From the NCBI RefSeq assembly GCF_004362055.1, contig NZ_SNXB01000008.1:62001-126000 (forward strand): a stretch of DNA of 64,000 bases, read 5' to 3'. The notes under the pieces are model-generated. The model worked only from the letters and a program-made list of their open reading frames with translations. It was not told the origin of the DNA and made no database searches. Numbering within the stretch: the stretch's first letter is position 1; each line of letters starts with the position of its first letter. The position numbers were made by a program, and so were the translations under genes. Of the stretch, positions 1 through 7,351 are shown piece after piece. The DNA comes from Flavobacterium sp. 245. GTDB taxonomy: Bacteria > Bacteroidota > Bacteroidia > Flavobacteriales > Flavobacteriaceae.

Positions 1-42
1 TTCTAAGTTTTTTTCTTTGAACTTATTCAGCAAATTTAGCAT
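1..42 (-). CDS. Possible N-terminus of an unidentified protein (runs off the left edge)
   Basis: An ATG at 40-42 on the minus strand opens a frame that stays open for 14 codons to the window edge (MLNLLNKFKEKNLE). It follows the gene at 150-911 in the same direction, and the spacer holds a word array of the type seen between other co-directional genes here. Too little is visible to name a family, and the call rests on position and an open frame only. Confidence 0.35.
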   Translation of the reverse strand, partial: MLNLLNKFKEKNLE

Positions 43-78
43 CGTTAATTATTTGATTTTTTATTAATTCGAGAGAAT

Positions 79-149
79 AAGGGAATGATTCTTTAAGTTG
101 CTAAGAGAAAAACTTAGAACCTTAGCAACTCAGTCCCTTAGTCCCTTTT
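79..149. repeat. Period-8 word array with inverted arms
   Basis: Four words of exactly 8 bp (CTTAGAAC, CTTAGCAA, CTCAGTCC, CTTAGTCC) fill 113-144. A perfect 10-bp inverted repeat, AGTTGCTAAG at 96-105 against CTTAGCAACT at 121-130, makes the region a potential hairpin. On the minus strand the array starts directly after the stop codon of the DJ-1-like gene, whose last bases (AACTAA) resemble the word. Confidence 0.6.
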
Positions 150-911
150 TTAGTTCAATTTCTGTAATAATTTGCCAGCTACTAGTTTAGATGATGCTGG
201 GTTTTGGCCTGTAATTAAAAGTCCATCTTCAACAGCATATGGTTGCCAGTTTGGTCCTTTTGAAAAAATCCCCCCATTTGATGCTAAGGCATCTTCCAAT
301 AAAAACGGAACAACCTTTGTCAAACCGACTGCTTCTTCTTCTTCATTAGTAAAACCGGTTACTTTTTTGCCTTTTACTAAATAAGCGCCATTAATTTTTA
401 CATTTTTTAAAACAGCAGGTGCGTGACAAACAAAAGCAACTGGTTTGTTATGTGTATAAAAAGATTCAATCAAAGCAATTGAACTTTTGTCTTCGACTAA
501 ATCCCAAAGCGGACCATGCCCTCCTGGATAAAAAACAGCATCGTAGTCTTTTTGATTTATTGTCGAAAGTTTTAAAGTGTGTTTTAATTTTTCTTGTAAA
601 ACCTTATCGGCATCAAAACGTTTTGTGTCTTCGGTAGCCGAACTTGGATCAGCACTTTTAGGATCAATTGGTGGTTGGCCTCCAAGTGGCGACGCAATTG
701 TGATTTCGACTCCTTGATCTAATAATTCGTAATATGGCGCAGCTAATTCTTCTGACCAAAATCCTGTTTTTTCTCCTGTATTGCCCAGTTTATCATTGCT
801 GGTTACAACAAATAATACTTTTTTCATACTTTTTTTCTTTGATTTTTGCGCTAAAGCAGTTGTACTGATAGCTGTAAATGCGATTATTGCTAGTAATGCT
901 ATTTTCTTCAT
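150..911 (-). CDS. Exported DJ-1/PfpI family protein (type 1 glutamine amidotransferase-like)
   Basis: The 253-aa product belongs to the DJ-1/PfpI superfamily, Hsp31-like branch, which includes glyoxalase III and chaperone or deglycase-type proteins. Visible are the nucleophile elbow AFVCHAPA (Cys162, His163), the acidic pair SEE near residue 54 and the PGGHGPLWD loop near 129-137. The first 22 residues read as a signal peptide ending ALAQ. An internal Met at 29 begins a normal cytosolic start for this family, so a cytosolic form is possible. It is divergent from a LysR regulator 85 bp away, which may control it. The substrate is unknown. Confidence 0.85.
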   Translation of the reverse strand: MKKIALLAIIAFTAISTTALAQKSKKKSMKKVLFVVTSNDKLGNTGEKTGFWSEELAAPYYELLDQGVEITIASPLGGQPPIDPKSADPSSATEDTKRFDADKVLQEKLKHTLKLSTINQKDYDAVFYPGGHGPLWDLVEDKSSIALIESFYTHNKPVAFVCHAPAVLKNVKINGAYLVKGKKVTGFTNEEEEAVGLTKVVPFLLEDALASNGGIFSKGPNWQPYAVEDGLLITGQNPASSKLVAGKLLQKLN

Positions 912-927
912 AATATTAAATTTTCAA

Positions 928-994
928 CAAATTTACGTGTAAAGTGATATCAGTAAAAATAAAATAAACTATGTTTGTTATAAATATATTTATA
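928..994. promoter_or_regulatory. Divergent promoter region with palindrome before the LysR gene
   Basis: On the minus strand CAAATTTA (928-935) reads as a TAnnTTTG -10 box for the DJ-1-like gene. On the plus strand TATGTTTG (970-977) fits the same consensus for the LysR gene. A perfect 16-bp palindrome (TATAAATATATTTATA, 979-994) ends two bases before the LysR start codon. It is AT-only, so it could be chance. A LysR autoregulatory site is an inference. No clear -33 TTG was found at the usual spacing for either promoter. Confidence 0.4.
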
Positions 995-996
995 TC

Positions 997-1902
997 ATGG
1001 TAAATCTAGAATGGTACAGAACATTTAAAGCGGTTTATAAAAATGGGAATTTTTCGATAGCCGCAAAAGAGTTATTTATGAGCCAGCCTGCGGTAAGTCA
1101 GCAGATTTCAATGTTAGAAGCTCATGTTGGAAATAAATTATTTAATCGAAAGTCAAAGGGCGTAGAACCAACGGAATATGCTAAGTTACTGAATAATTTG
1201 ATTATAGATGCCCTTGACCGACTTGAAAGTGTTGAAAGCAGTTTTAGAACAAAAGCGGAAGATGCAAATCGATTAATTTCGGTTGGGATTTCTAGGCATC
1301 TTTTTGATTGTGTGGGAGCTCTTTTAATTTCAAAATTTGATTTGATAGATTTTACTTTTGCAGAAAATGACGAGCTTTTTGATTTAGTGAATTCTAAAAA
1401 ACTTGATTTTGCAATTACAACAAAAAGATTTGACACATTTGATACTCTTTATGAAATTGTAGGCAAAATAAAATTGATATTGGTTGCGCCGTCAAGTTTA
1501 GATATAACTGAATTTCGCCAAAGATTAAAAACAGACAATTTTACCGAAATTGAACAATGGCTCAATGCCCAGAAATGGTATAGTCATGATGCTCGCATTC
1601 CACATATAAAACTATTTTGGCTACATGCTTTTAATAAAAAGAGACCGTCAATGATTCCTAATTATATTATTCCTTCAGAATCTGAAATGCTTAGGCTTTT
1701 AGCTAAAAATGAAGGTATAGCGGCAACATGGAATTGCAATGCGAGAAATTATATTAAAGAAAATAAATTACAGCTGGTTTGGAACAGTTTTCATGTTCCA
1801 GAAGAATTTGTGTATTTGTTAGCGCCAAAGAATAACAATTTAAAATCGTTTTTTGATATTATTGAGAAAGAATTGAAATTGTTTTTTGGGAATAGATTGT
1901 AG
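997..1902 (+). CDS. LysR family transcriptional regulator
   Basis: The 301-aa protein has the LysR winged helix-turn-helix at about residues 3-62, including FSIAAKELFMSQPAVSQQISMLE-type recognition helices and the PTEYAKLL segment that starts the linker helix. The rest is a weakly conserved periplasmic-binding-protein-like effector domain of normal length. It is divergent from the DJ-1/PfpI gene at 150-911, the classical layout for a LysR regulator and its target. I infer that it controls that gene. The ligand cannot be read from the sequence. Confidence 0.9.
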   Translation: MVNLEWYRTFKAVYKNGNFSIAAKELFMSQPAVSQQISMLEAHVGNKLFNRKSKGVEPTEYAKLLNNLIIDALDRLESVESSFRTKAEDANRLISVGISRHLFDCVGALLISKFDLIDFTFAENDELFDLVNSKKLDFAITTKRFDTFDTLYEIVGKIKLILVAPSSLDITEFRQRLKTDNFTEIEQWLNAQKWYSHDARIPHIKLFWLHAFNKKRPSMIPNYIIPSESEMLRLLAKNEGIAATWNCNARNYIKENKLQLVWNSFHVPEEFVYLLAPKNNNLKSFFDIIEKELKLFFGNRL

Positions 1903-2024
1903 TTTAATATTGTTTGATTTTTAGGTGCTTAGCGACTTTAAAGTATGAAAATTCTTTAATTTAACTTTGAATTTGGTTAATAAATGAATAATTTTGATAG
2001 GTAAACCACTAAAAATGTCCAATT

Positions 2025-2396
2025 ATGAAAAAGATTACAACAATTTTGATGCTTAGTTTGGTATTCTTTATGAATAACTCTTGCAGCAAACATGATGATG
2101 AAGCAATAATTGATTGTTTTGGTGACTCAATTCTAACCGAATTAAAACATGCGGCAGATGCGGGAAATTCAAAAATAATTAATTACTCCATACAATATAG
2201 CGGAAGCAATACAGTAAGTGCTGTAAAATGGAATTTTGGTGACGGAACACCTGTTCAAACCATAAGTAGTGCAACCGGAGCTGTGTCGCATACTTATACT
2301 GCTACAGGAACATTTGAAGTAAGAGCTGATGTTGTTCTTTCAAAAAGTGGAGGAAGTTGTACTGTGAGCCCGAAGAAAAGTGTTACAGTAAATTAA
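2025..2396 (+). CDS. Small PKD-domain lipoprotein
   Basis: The 123-aa protein has a lipoprotein signal peptide with its lipobox Cys at about residue 20 (FFMNNSCS). A single PKD fold fills the mature part, shown by WNFGDGTP near 75 and HTYTATGTFEV near 97. PKD domains are beta-sandwich modules, usually in surface or exported proteins of this phylum. No catalytic domain is present, so it may be a binding or structural surface protein. It stands alone, followed by a bidirectional terminator shared with nadD. Confidence 0.75.
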   Translation: MKKITTILMLSLVFFMNNSCSKHDDEAIIDCFGDSILTELKHAADAGNSKIINYSIQYSGSNTVSAVKWNFGDGTPVQTISSATGAVSHTYTATGTFEVRADVVLSKSGGSCTVSPKKSVTVN

Positions 2397-2404
2397 AAAA
2401 ATAG

Positions 2405-2444
2405 AAAAGCCTGATTCTTTAAAATTTCAGTCAGGCTTTTTTTT
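2405..2444. terminator. Bidirectional terminator between the PKD lipoprotein gene and nadD
   Basis: A perfect 10-bp stem (AAAAGCCTGA at 2405-2414, TCAGGCTTTT at 2431-2440) with a 16-nt loop is followed by T residues on the plus strand and preceded by A residues serving the minus strand. The flanking genes converge on it. Confidence 0.85.
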
Positions 2445-3024
2445 ACTTCTTATAAAAATTATTGTGATCAATATACTCCCAAACTTTTGGAGGCAATAAA
2501 GGCTGAATATTTTTTCCCTCTTTAATGCTTTTTCGAATAAAAGTCGATGAAATTTCTACAATTGGCGCGTCTATAACATGAACTTTTGGATGCGATTTTA
2601 ATTCGATGTTTTCCTCTTCTTCAGAAATGCGTGGATATACATAAATGTCGTAATGATCTAGAATTACTTCGTAGTTTTTCCATTTATGAAGCGTTTTCAG
2701 ATTGTCTTCCCCCATAATCAATGAGAAATCATGATTTGGATATTTCTCCTGTAAATGAACTAAAGTATTCACGGTATAGTTCGGTTGAGGCAATTTAAAT
2801 TCAATGTCCGAAGGTTTGATTTTTGGATAATCTTCAGTAGCTAAATAGACCATTTGGAACCGTTGATGATCATCAAGCAAAGTAGCCTTCTTTTTTAACG
2901 GATTATGAGGTGTAACAACCATCCAAACCTGATCTAAATCGGCAAACTCAGCCATGTGATTGGCAATGATCAAATGACCAACATGAATGGGATTATACGT
3001 TCCGAAATAAAGGCCTACTTTCAT
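2443..3024 (-). CDS. nadD: Nicotinate-nucleotide adenylyltransferase
   Basis: NadD transfers AMP from ATP to nicotinate mononucleotide to form deamido-NAD in NAD synthesis. The 193-aa length is standard. The nucleotidyltransferase signature GTYNPIHVGH (residues 8-17, HxGH at 14-17) and the C-terminal ISSTFIRKSI motif for ATP binding are both present. It is the last gene of a minus-strand group with yicC and gmk, a common order in Flavobacteriaceae. Here a four-helix-bundle gene and its repeats separate gmk from nadD. Confidence 0.95.
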   Translation of the reverse strand: MKVGLYFGTYNPIHVGHLIIANHMAEFADLDQVWMVVTPHNPLKKKATLLDDHQRFQMVYLATEDYPKIKPSDIEFKLPQPNYTVNTLVHLQEKYPNHDFSLIMGEDNLKTLHKWKNYEVILDHYDIYVYPRISEEEENIELKSHPKVHVIDAPIVEISSTFIRKSIKEGKNIQPLLPPKVWEYIDHNNFYKK

Positions 3025-3030
3025 TTTTAG

Positions 3031-3065
3031 AGTTCTTAGTTCTTAGTCTTTAGTTCCTAGTCTTT
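3031..3065. repeat. Left heptamer arm flanking the four-helix-bundle gene
   Basis: Five consecutive 7-bp words (AGTTCTT, AGTTCTT, AGTCTTT, AGTTCCT, AGTCTTT) occupy 3031-3065 with no break in period. The TAG stop of the four-helix-bundle gene (3057-3059, minus strand) lies inside them. The words are the reverse complement of the ACTAAGG-type words on the other side of the gene (3452-3487), so the gene sits in the loop of a potential long hairpin. Confidence 0.7.
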
Positions 3066-3422
3066 AAGATTTTTAGAAAAAGCACTTATCATTTTACTTT
3101 CTTCTTCAATCAAAAACATAATCTCATTAAATAGATTATCGTCAGAAATAAATTCTAATTCTTTTGCAATAATTAATTGTGTTTCTATTTCATTCAGCGA
3201 ACCTCTGGAAATATTCAAAAAGTGGTTAAATGACTTGTCAGTTTGGCGTCCAAAACCTTCTGCAATATTTGAAGGAATGGATACGCTAGCTCTTTTTAAT
3301 TGACTTGTTAACGCATATATTTCTTCTTTAGGAAAGCTCTTTGTTAGTTTGTAAACGAGAACAACTATTTTTATTCCTTTTTGCCAAATAAATAATTCTT
3401 TGTACGATTTAATACCACTCAT
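3057..3422 (-). CDS. Four-helix-bundle protein (23S rRNA intervening-sequence / S23 family)
   Basis: The 121-aa helical protein matches the family first known from ORFs inside 23S rRNA intervening sequences and related in fold to the Avd protein of diversity-generating retroelements. The family core is visible as KRASVSIPSNIAEGFGR (about residues 43-59), followed by FNHFLNISRGSLNEIE. Biochemical function is unknown; related proteins are basic pentamers that bind nucleic acid. It lies between gmk and nadD and is flanked on both sides by heptamer arrays in inverted orientation. Its stop codon falls inside the downstream array. Its position suggests insertion into the operon. Confidence 0.85.
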   Translation of the reverse strand: MSGIKSYKELFIWQKGIKIVVLVYKLTKSFPKEEIYALTSQLKRASVSIPSNIAEGFGRQTDKSFNHFLNISRGSLNEIETQLIIAKELEFISDDNLFNEIMFLIEEESKMISAFSKNLKD

Positions 3423-3450
3423 TCAAATCTTATAATTTAATTTCTTCCAA

Positions 3451-3488
3451 AACTAAGGACTAGGGACTAATAGACTAATGACTACTTA
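3451..3488. repeat. Right heptamer arm flanking the four-helix-bundle gene
   Basis: Words ACTAAGG, ACTAGGG, ACTAATAG, ACTAATG and ACTACTT run from 3452 to 3487, with period 7 except for one 8-bp word. The TAG stop of gmk (3482-3484, minus strand) is within the last word. The arm is complementary in sense to the array at 3031-3065 on the far side of the gene. Confidence 0.7.
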
Positions 3489-4054
3489 GAAACAAAATCC
3501 TTTACTAACTGATAAGCTTCTTCTTTAGCAGTATCTAAATCGTAGTTTTTAATGATGGTATCAAATTGAGGAGCAGTAGCTAATTCTACCGATGCTTTTG
3601 CAATTCGCATGTTTATTTTGTCGTCACTTTCAGTCGAACGTTGTTTTAATCTTCTTTTAAGTTCGTCGACACTTGGCGGTTTTACGAAAACAGCTAAAGT
3701 TTGTTCCGGGAATTTATGTTTAATACGTAATCCTCCGGCAACATCAATATCAAAAATCACATTTTTTCCTAAAGCCCAGATTCTTTCAATTTCCGCCTTT
3801 AAAGTTCCGTAGAAATTGTCACGGTACACTTCTTCCCATTCCAGGAAATCTTCAGCTTTAATGTGTTTTTTGAATTGGTCAAGCGAAATAAAATAATAAT
3901 CTTTTCCGTGTTCTTCTTCTCCGCGAGGGTCGCGTGAAGCCGCTGAGATAGAAAATTCTAAATTTAAATCTTCTTTCCCAAGTAAATGCCTTACTATAGT
4001 TGTTTTTCCTGATCCAGACGGTGCTGAAAAAACAATTAATTTTCCTTTGTTCAT
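3482..4054 (-). CDS. gmk: Guanylate kinase
   Basis: Gmk phosphorylates GMP to GDP with ATP. The P-loop APSGSGKTT lies at residues 11-19, and the GMP-binding segment with SAASRDPRGEEEHGKDYYF at about 37-55 is typical. The 190-aa length is normal for a bacterial enzyme. It follows yicC across a heptamer array, and its own stop codon is inside the next array (3451-3488). Operon with yicC and nadD is likely from gene order. Confidence 0.96.
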   Translation of the reverse strand: MNKGKLIVFSAPSGSGKTTIVRHLLGKEDLNLEFSISAASRDPRGEEEHGKDYYFISLDQFKKHIKAEDFLEWEEVYRDNFYGTLKAEIERIWALGKNVIFDIDVAGGLRIKHKFPEQTLAVFVKPPSVDELKRRLKQRSTESDDKINMRIAKASVELATAPQFDTIIKNYDLDTAKEEAYQLVKDFVSK

Positions 4055-4062
4055 TCTTTTAT

Positions 4063-4188
4063 GCTTTAGGCTTTAAGCAATATGCTTTAAGCTTTAATTT
4101 ATGCTTTAAGCTTTAGGCTGTACGCTTTAAGCTTTAATTTTGCTGTGTTTTTTGCTTACGGCCTATAGCTTAAAGCTTACAGCTTTTT
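4063..4188. repeat. GCTTTAA heptamer array between yicC and gmk, two inverted arms
   Basis: The gmk-proximal arm (4063-4137) holds ten words of the GCTTTAA or GCTTTAG type, mostly at period 7. The yicC-proximal arm (4154-4188) holds GCTTACG, GCCTATA, GCTTAAA, GCTTACA and GCTTTTT at an exact period of 7. The second arm matches the reverse complement of the first (GCTTAAAGC against GCTTTAAGC). The spacer has no ORF and ends at the yicC stop codon, whose context CTTTAA is like the word itself. Confidence 0.7.
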
Positions 4189-5047
4189 AAAGTACATTTA
4201 AAACCTGTTCTTTAATCTTCTCTAACTCATCTTTCATCATCACCACTAATTTCTGCATTTGAGCATGATTCGATTTAGATCCCATAGTATTAATTTCACG
4301 ACCCATTTCCTGAGTAATAAAACCTAATTTACGGCCATTAGCTTCCGTTCCTTTGATTGTTTCTAAGAAATAGTCTAAATGGTTTGTCAAACGTACTTTT
4401 TCTTCTGTAATATCAAGTTTCTCTAAATAGTAAATCAATTCCTGTTCGAAACGATTTTCATCAACATTTACTTTCAATTCAGAAATAGCAGTTTGCAAAC
4501 GATCTTTTATTGCTTGAACACGTTCTGGATCTAAAGCCAAAGCATCGTCCATATATTGACGGATATTTGCAATTCTAAGGTTGAATTCTTTCTCAAGTGA
4601 TTCACCTTCGTCTTTTCTAAAATTTAAGATGTTTTGTAAAGCGTCGTCAACGATAACTTTAATTTGATCCCAGTCGTTTTCGTCGATTTCCTCGCGTTCT
4701 GTTTTTAAAGTATCTGGCATACGAACGGCCATTTTCATTAATTCAGTTACATCGGCGTCTGGATATACTTGTTTAAGTTGTTCAATGTAGTTTTTTACGA
4801 CAGGAACGTTTACTTTAGTCGAAGTTTGTTCAGCGGTGCTTTCGATATAGATTCCGAAATCAATTTTTCCTCTTTCTAGTTTTGTAGAGATTAAAGTTCT
4901 TAAACCTAATTCCATTTCGCGGTAAAGCGACGGCATTCTTACGTTTAAATCTAAACCTTTACTATTTAAGGATTTTACTTCAACGGTAATTTTTTTTGTA
5001 GGCAATTGCAAAGAAGCTTTGCCAAACCCTGTCATAGATTGTATCAT
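4187..5047 (-). CDS. yicC: YicC family endoribonuclease
   Basis: The 286-aa product matches the YicC/YloC family, which begins with MIQSMTGFGKA and ends with a conserved region containing MGREINTMGSKSNH (about 244-257). E. coli YicC is an endoribonuclease implicated in RNA turnover, and the acidic and His residues of the C-terminal motif are present here. Gene order yicC-gmk-nadD is usual for the family in Flavobacteria. Upstream lies the structured element at 5195-5315. Confidence 0.92.
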   Translation of the reverse strand: MIQSMTGFGKASLQLPTKKITVEVKSLNSKGLDLNVRMPSLYREMELGLRTLISTKLERGKIDFGIYIESTAEQTSTKVNVPVVKNYIEQLKQVYPDADVTELMKMAVRMPDTLKTEREEIDENDWDQIKVIVDDALQNILNFRKDEGESLEKEFNLRIANIRQYMDDALALDPERVQAIKDRLQTAISELKVNVDENRFEQELIYYLEKLDITEEKVRLTNHLDYFLETIKGTEANGRKLGFITQEMGREINTMGSKSNHAQMQKLVVMMKDELEKIKEQVLNVL

Positions 5048-5194
5048 ATAATTGAGTATAAAGGCGCAAAGATAATTAAAAGTTTGCTCTGTTTATGACG
5101 TAAAATACTATTCTATGCTATAGAAAAGCGGTTTAACGATTTTTTTTAACAAATTTCTCTATTATGACAGAAGTTACTTGGTTGTAAAAGATAA

Positions 5195-5315
5195 TTTGGG
5201 CGTGACCACATCCCGATAAGAGGGCAATTTTACTTCGCGATTATTCGCCCTCTTATCGGGATGCGGTCGGGCTATCCGCGCTACTTCGGTAGCCAGCTCC
5301 TATCCCTCACGCAAA
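5195..5315. repeat. Structured GGGCGTGA...TCACGC intergenic element
   Basis: A 22-bp inverted repeat with one mismatch (5204-5225 and 5247-5268; perfect core ATCCCGATAAGAGGGC) forms a long hairpin. A second hairpin, GCTAC-TTCG-GTAGC (5280-5293), has a UUCG-type loop. GCGTGA (5200-5205) can pair with TCACGC (5307-5312) and would close the structure. I recall similar blocks beginning GGGCGTG and ending CCCTCACGC in Flavobacterium spacers, with variable inner hairpins. Whether it acts as RNA or as a REP-like DNA element is unknown. It lies between divergent-facing neighbours and encodes no ORF. Confidence 0.65.
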
Positions 5316-5341
5316 CAACACAATGAAACAAATTCTGTAGT

Positions 5342-5689
5342 TTAACTTAAAACTTTAATAACTTCTGCTATATTTTTTTGGCCATTGCCAATGTAGATTT
5401 TCCCATCAATAATAAAAACCGGACGACTTAAAAAAGTATAATGTTCTAAAATGTACTTTTTAAAATCTGCCTCAGTCAGTGATTTGTTTTTTAAATCCAT
5501 CGATTTGTACAATTGCGCCTTTTTGCTAAACAACGCTTCGTAGCTTCCAGAAAGTTTATACATTTCCTCAAGTTCCGCTTCTGTAATCGGATTTTGTCTG
5601 ATGTCTTGAAAAACTAAATTGTTTTCAGGCAGACTTTTAATGATTTTTCGACAAGTGTCACAAGATGCTAAATAATATATTTTGTTCAT
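5342..5689 (-). CDS. Arsenate reductase (ArsC/Spx) family protein
   Basis: The 115-aa thioredoxin-fold protein has the CxxC at residues 10-13 (ASCDTCRK), LPENNLVFQDIRQNPIT-type second segment, and SRPVFIIDGK near 92-101 with the Arg and cis-Pro of the ArsC fold. Members act as glutathione or glutaredoxin-linked arsenate reductases, or as Spx-like redox proteins. No other ars gene is nearby, so a role in arsenic resistance is not supported by context. Confidence 0.85.
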   Translation of the reverse strand: MNKIYYLASCDTCRKIIKSLPENNLVFQDIRQNPITEAELEEMYKLSGSYEALFSKKAQLYKSMDLKNKSLTEADFKKYILEHYTFLSRPVFIIDGKIYIGNGQKNIAEVIKVLS

Positions 5690-5768
5690 TTTTTGTAAAT
5701 TTTGTTAGACATGCAAAGAAAATTCATTTAAAACTTAAAAATACCTAATTTTAAAAAAAAATATAACT

Positions 5769-6224
5769 ATGAAATCTGTTTTTGAAGTTCAAAAAACCAT
5801 TAGAGAAGTTCTTTTGAAGATTTTAGATAATCATTCACTAGAGCAATTAAACAAAATTCCAGAAGGATTCAGCAACAATTTGATTTGGAATATTGCGCAT
5901 TGTGTAGCATCGCAACAAGTTTTGATTTACAAATTATCAGGTTTGCCAGCGCAAATTTCTGAGGAATTTATCTTGAAATATAAAAAAGGCACAAAACCAG
6001 AAGGCGATGTTTCGCAAACCGAAGTTGACGAAATCAGAAACTTACTTTCAGCAACTTTAGAGCAGACAATTAAAGACTTCGAAGAAAATATTTTTGTTAA
6101 TTACAATGAATATACGACTAGTTTAGGTTATGTACTAAAAGATATTCACGGTGCGCTTGATTTCAATAATTATCATGAAGGAATTCATACCGGAATTGCA
6201 ATGAGCATTAGAAAGTTTGTTTAA
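5769..6224 (+). CDS. DinB-like family protein
   Basis: The 151-aa protein has the DinB/YfiT four-helix fold pattern, with candidate metal-binding His residues in NIAHCVASQQ (about 44) and in NNYHEGIHTG near 136-143. DinB-superfamily members are often metal-dependent thiol S-transferases or of unknown function. It is monocistronic, ending at a strong terminator shared with the RlpA-like gene. The substrate is unknown. Confidence 0.8.
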   Translation: MKSVFEVQKTIREVLLKILDNHSLEQLNKIPEGFSNNLIWNIAHCVASQQVLIYKLSGLPAQISEEFILKYKKGTKPEGDVSQTEVDEIRNLLSATLEQTIKDFEENIFVNYNEYTTSLGYVLKDIHGALDFNNYHEGIHTGIAMSIRKFV

Positions 6225-6257
6225 AAAAAAATCCTGCTTCAAGCAGGATTTTTTTTA
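6222..6257. terminator. Bidirectional terminator, DinB-like / RlpA-like
   Basis: A 9-bp stem (ATCCTGCTT at 6231-6239, AAGCAGGAT at 6241-6249) is flanked by an A-run on the left and a T-run on the right, between two converging genes. Confidence 0.9.
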
Positions 6258-6740
6258 TTCTATAATAGTTTCAATCGTTACTTTCATAGCGCCGGCGCCT
6301 TTGCTTTTTGTGATTTCCATAAAAGCTCGTTTTGAAAGATCTATTTCGCGGGTTTTAACAAATGGGCCACGATCAGTAATTTTTACAATGACAAATTTTC
6401 CATTAGCTTCATTTGTTACTTTAACACGAGTTCCAAAAGGGAGTTTTTTGTGGGCTGCAGTGTACTTACTGTTGCTGAAACGGCTTCCATCTGCTGTTTT
6501 CTTTCCATTAAAACGATCTGCATAGTAGGAGGCATGAGCGTTTTTTTTGTAAGTTTTTAATTTTAATCCTTTATCAGTAAAGACAGAGTCTGTTGGCAAA
6601 GCGATTATATTAGGTCTTGTTGTAAGCGTATCTTGAGTTTTTGGTTCAATAACAGGCTTGGTTTGGCTTATAACGTAGGTAAAGCAACTTATAAAAGTTA
6701 CTATAAGCGATGTGAGTATAAAATTTTTATTGTTTCTCAT
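6255..6740 (-). CDS. RlpA-like double-psi beta-barrel protein
   Basis: The 161-aa protein has an N-terminal membrane or signal segment (about 8-26) and an RlpA-type double-psi beta-barrel at about 68-160. Characteristic features are HASYYADRFNGKKTADG, LPFGTRVKVTN and ITDRGPF, the last carrying the catalytic Asp region. RlpA proteins act on peptidoglycan, as lytic transglycosylases in Pseudomonas, near division sites. No SPOR domain is present, which is common for Bacteroidota homologues. A role in the cell wall is inferred from the family. Confidence 0.88.
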   Translation of the reverse strand: MRNNKNFILTSLIVTFISCFTYVISQTKPVIEPKTQDTLTTRPNIIALPTDSVFTDKGLKLKTYKKNAHASYYADRFNGKKTADGSRFSNSKYTAAHKKLPFGTRVKVTNEANGKFVIVKITDRGPFVKTREIDLSKRAFMEITKSKGAGAMKVTIETIIE

Positions 6741-6792
6741 GGGTTATTTTTTTCAGACTTGGGGAGTTTGTACAAATAATATGCCATTATAA

Positions 6793-6822
6793 AAAAAGTC
6801 CTACAAAATTAGGACTTTTTGT
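6793..6822 (-). terminator. Terminator downstream of the small membrane protein gene
   Basis: The 11-bp stem AAAAAGTCCTA (6793-6803) / TAGGACTTTTT (6810-6820) has a 6-nt loop and runs of A and T on either side. It lies directly after the minus-strand gene ending at 6824. Confidence 0.85.
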
Positions 6823-6823
6823 T

Positions 6824-7246
6824 TTAGAACCAAAGGTTCCAAGGTATTCTGCTTAAAATAAGCAATAATCCTAAACCGTAAAAGATTGCAAATGTTTTAA
6901 ATTTTGCTTCACTATTTATTAGTTTTTTATGTTTAGACCATCCAATAGTAATTAAAATGATGGCAATAATGTTGATAAGAGGGTGTTCAAGTGAAGTAAG
7001 TCGCAGCTCGGCATTAGACATTTGTCCGAAAGCAGCTTTTCCAAGCGGAGATACAAAATAAAGAATTAGACCAATCAAAAGTTGTGTATGAGTTCCAATT
7101 AAGGCAAATAACGAAATTTTGCGGTCTTTGGCAGTAAATTCTTTTTTAGAATTTAATCCAATTAGTGCGTTTACTACTGCAACTAATAGGAGCAGTAATG
7201 CCAAGTAAGCCCAGCCCGAGTGAAATTTTTGTAGAAAATGATACAT
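6824..7246 (-). CDS. Four-helix integral membrane protein, function unknown
   Basis: The 140-aa protein has four hydrophobic helices (about 10-30, 45-65, 88-104 and 119-136), with His residues in FHSGW, IGTHTQ and LEHPLIN placed near the membrane, as seen in cytochrome b-like families. Close homologues are widespread in Flavobacteriaceae as small uncharacterised membrane proteins. Heme binding is only a guess from the His positions. It appears monocistronic. Confidence 0.75.
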   Translation of the reverse strand: MYHFLQKFHSGWAYLALLLLLVAVVNALIGLNSKKEFTAKDRKISLFALIGTHTQLLIGLILYFVSPLGKAAFGQMSNAELRLTSLEHPLINIIAIILITIGWSKHKKLINSEAKFKTFAIFYGLGLLLILSRIPWNLWF

Positions 7247-7294
7247 AAATTATGTTTTTTGTTTAAAACAAATATAGAAAAAAAGGCCATAAAA

Positions 7295-7331
7295 AAAACG
7301 GCATTAAACTAAAAGTCAATGCCGTTTTATT
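7295..7331 (-). terminator. Terminator downstream of the TonB-dependent receptor gene
   Basis: The stem AAAACGGCATT (7295-7305) / AATGCCGTTTT (7319-7329) is perfect over 11 bp with a 13-nt loop. It lies immediately past the stop codon of the minus-strand receptor gene. Confidence 0.88.
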
Positions 7332-7351
7332 ATTTATTAAGATTCTAAATT

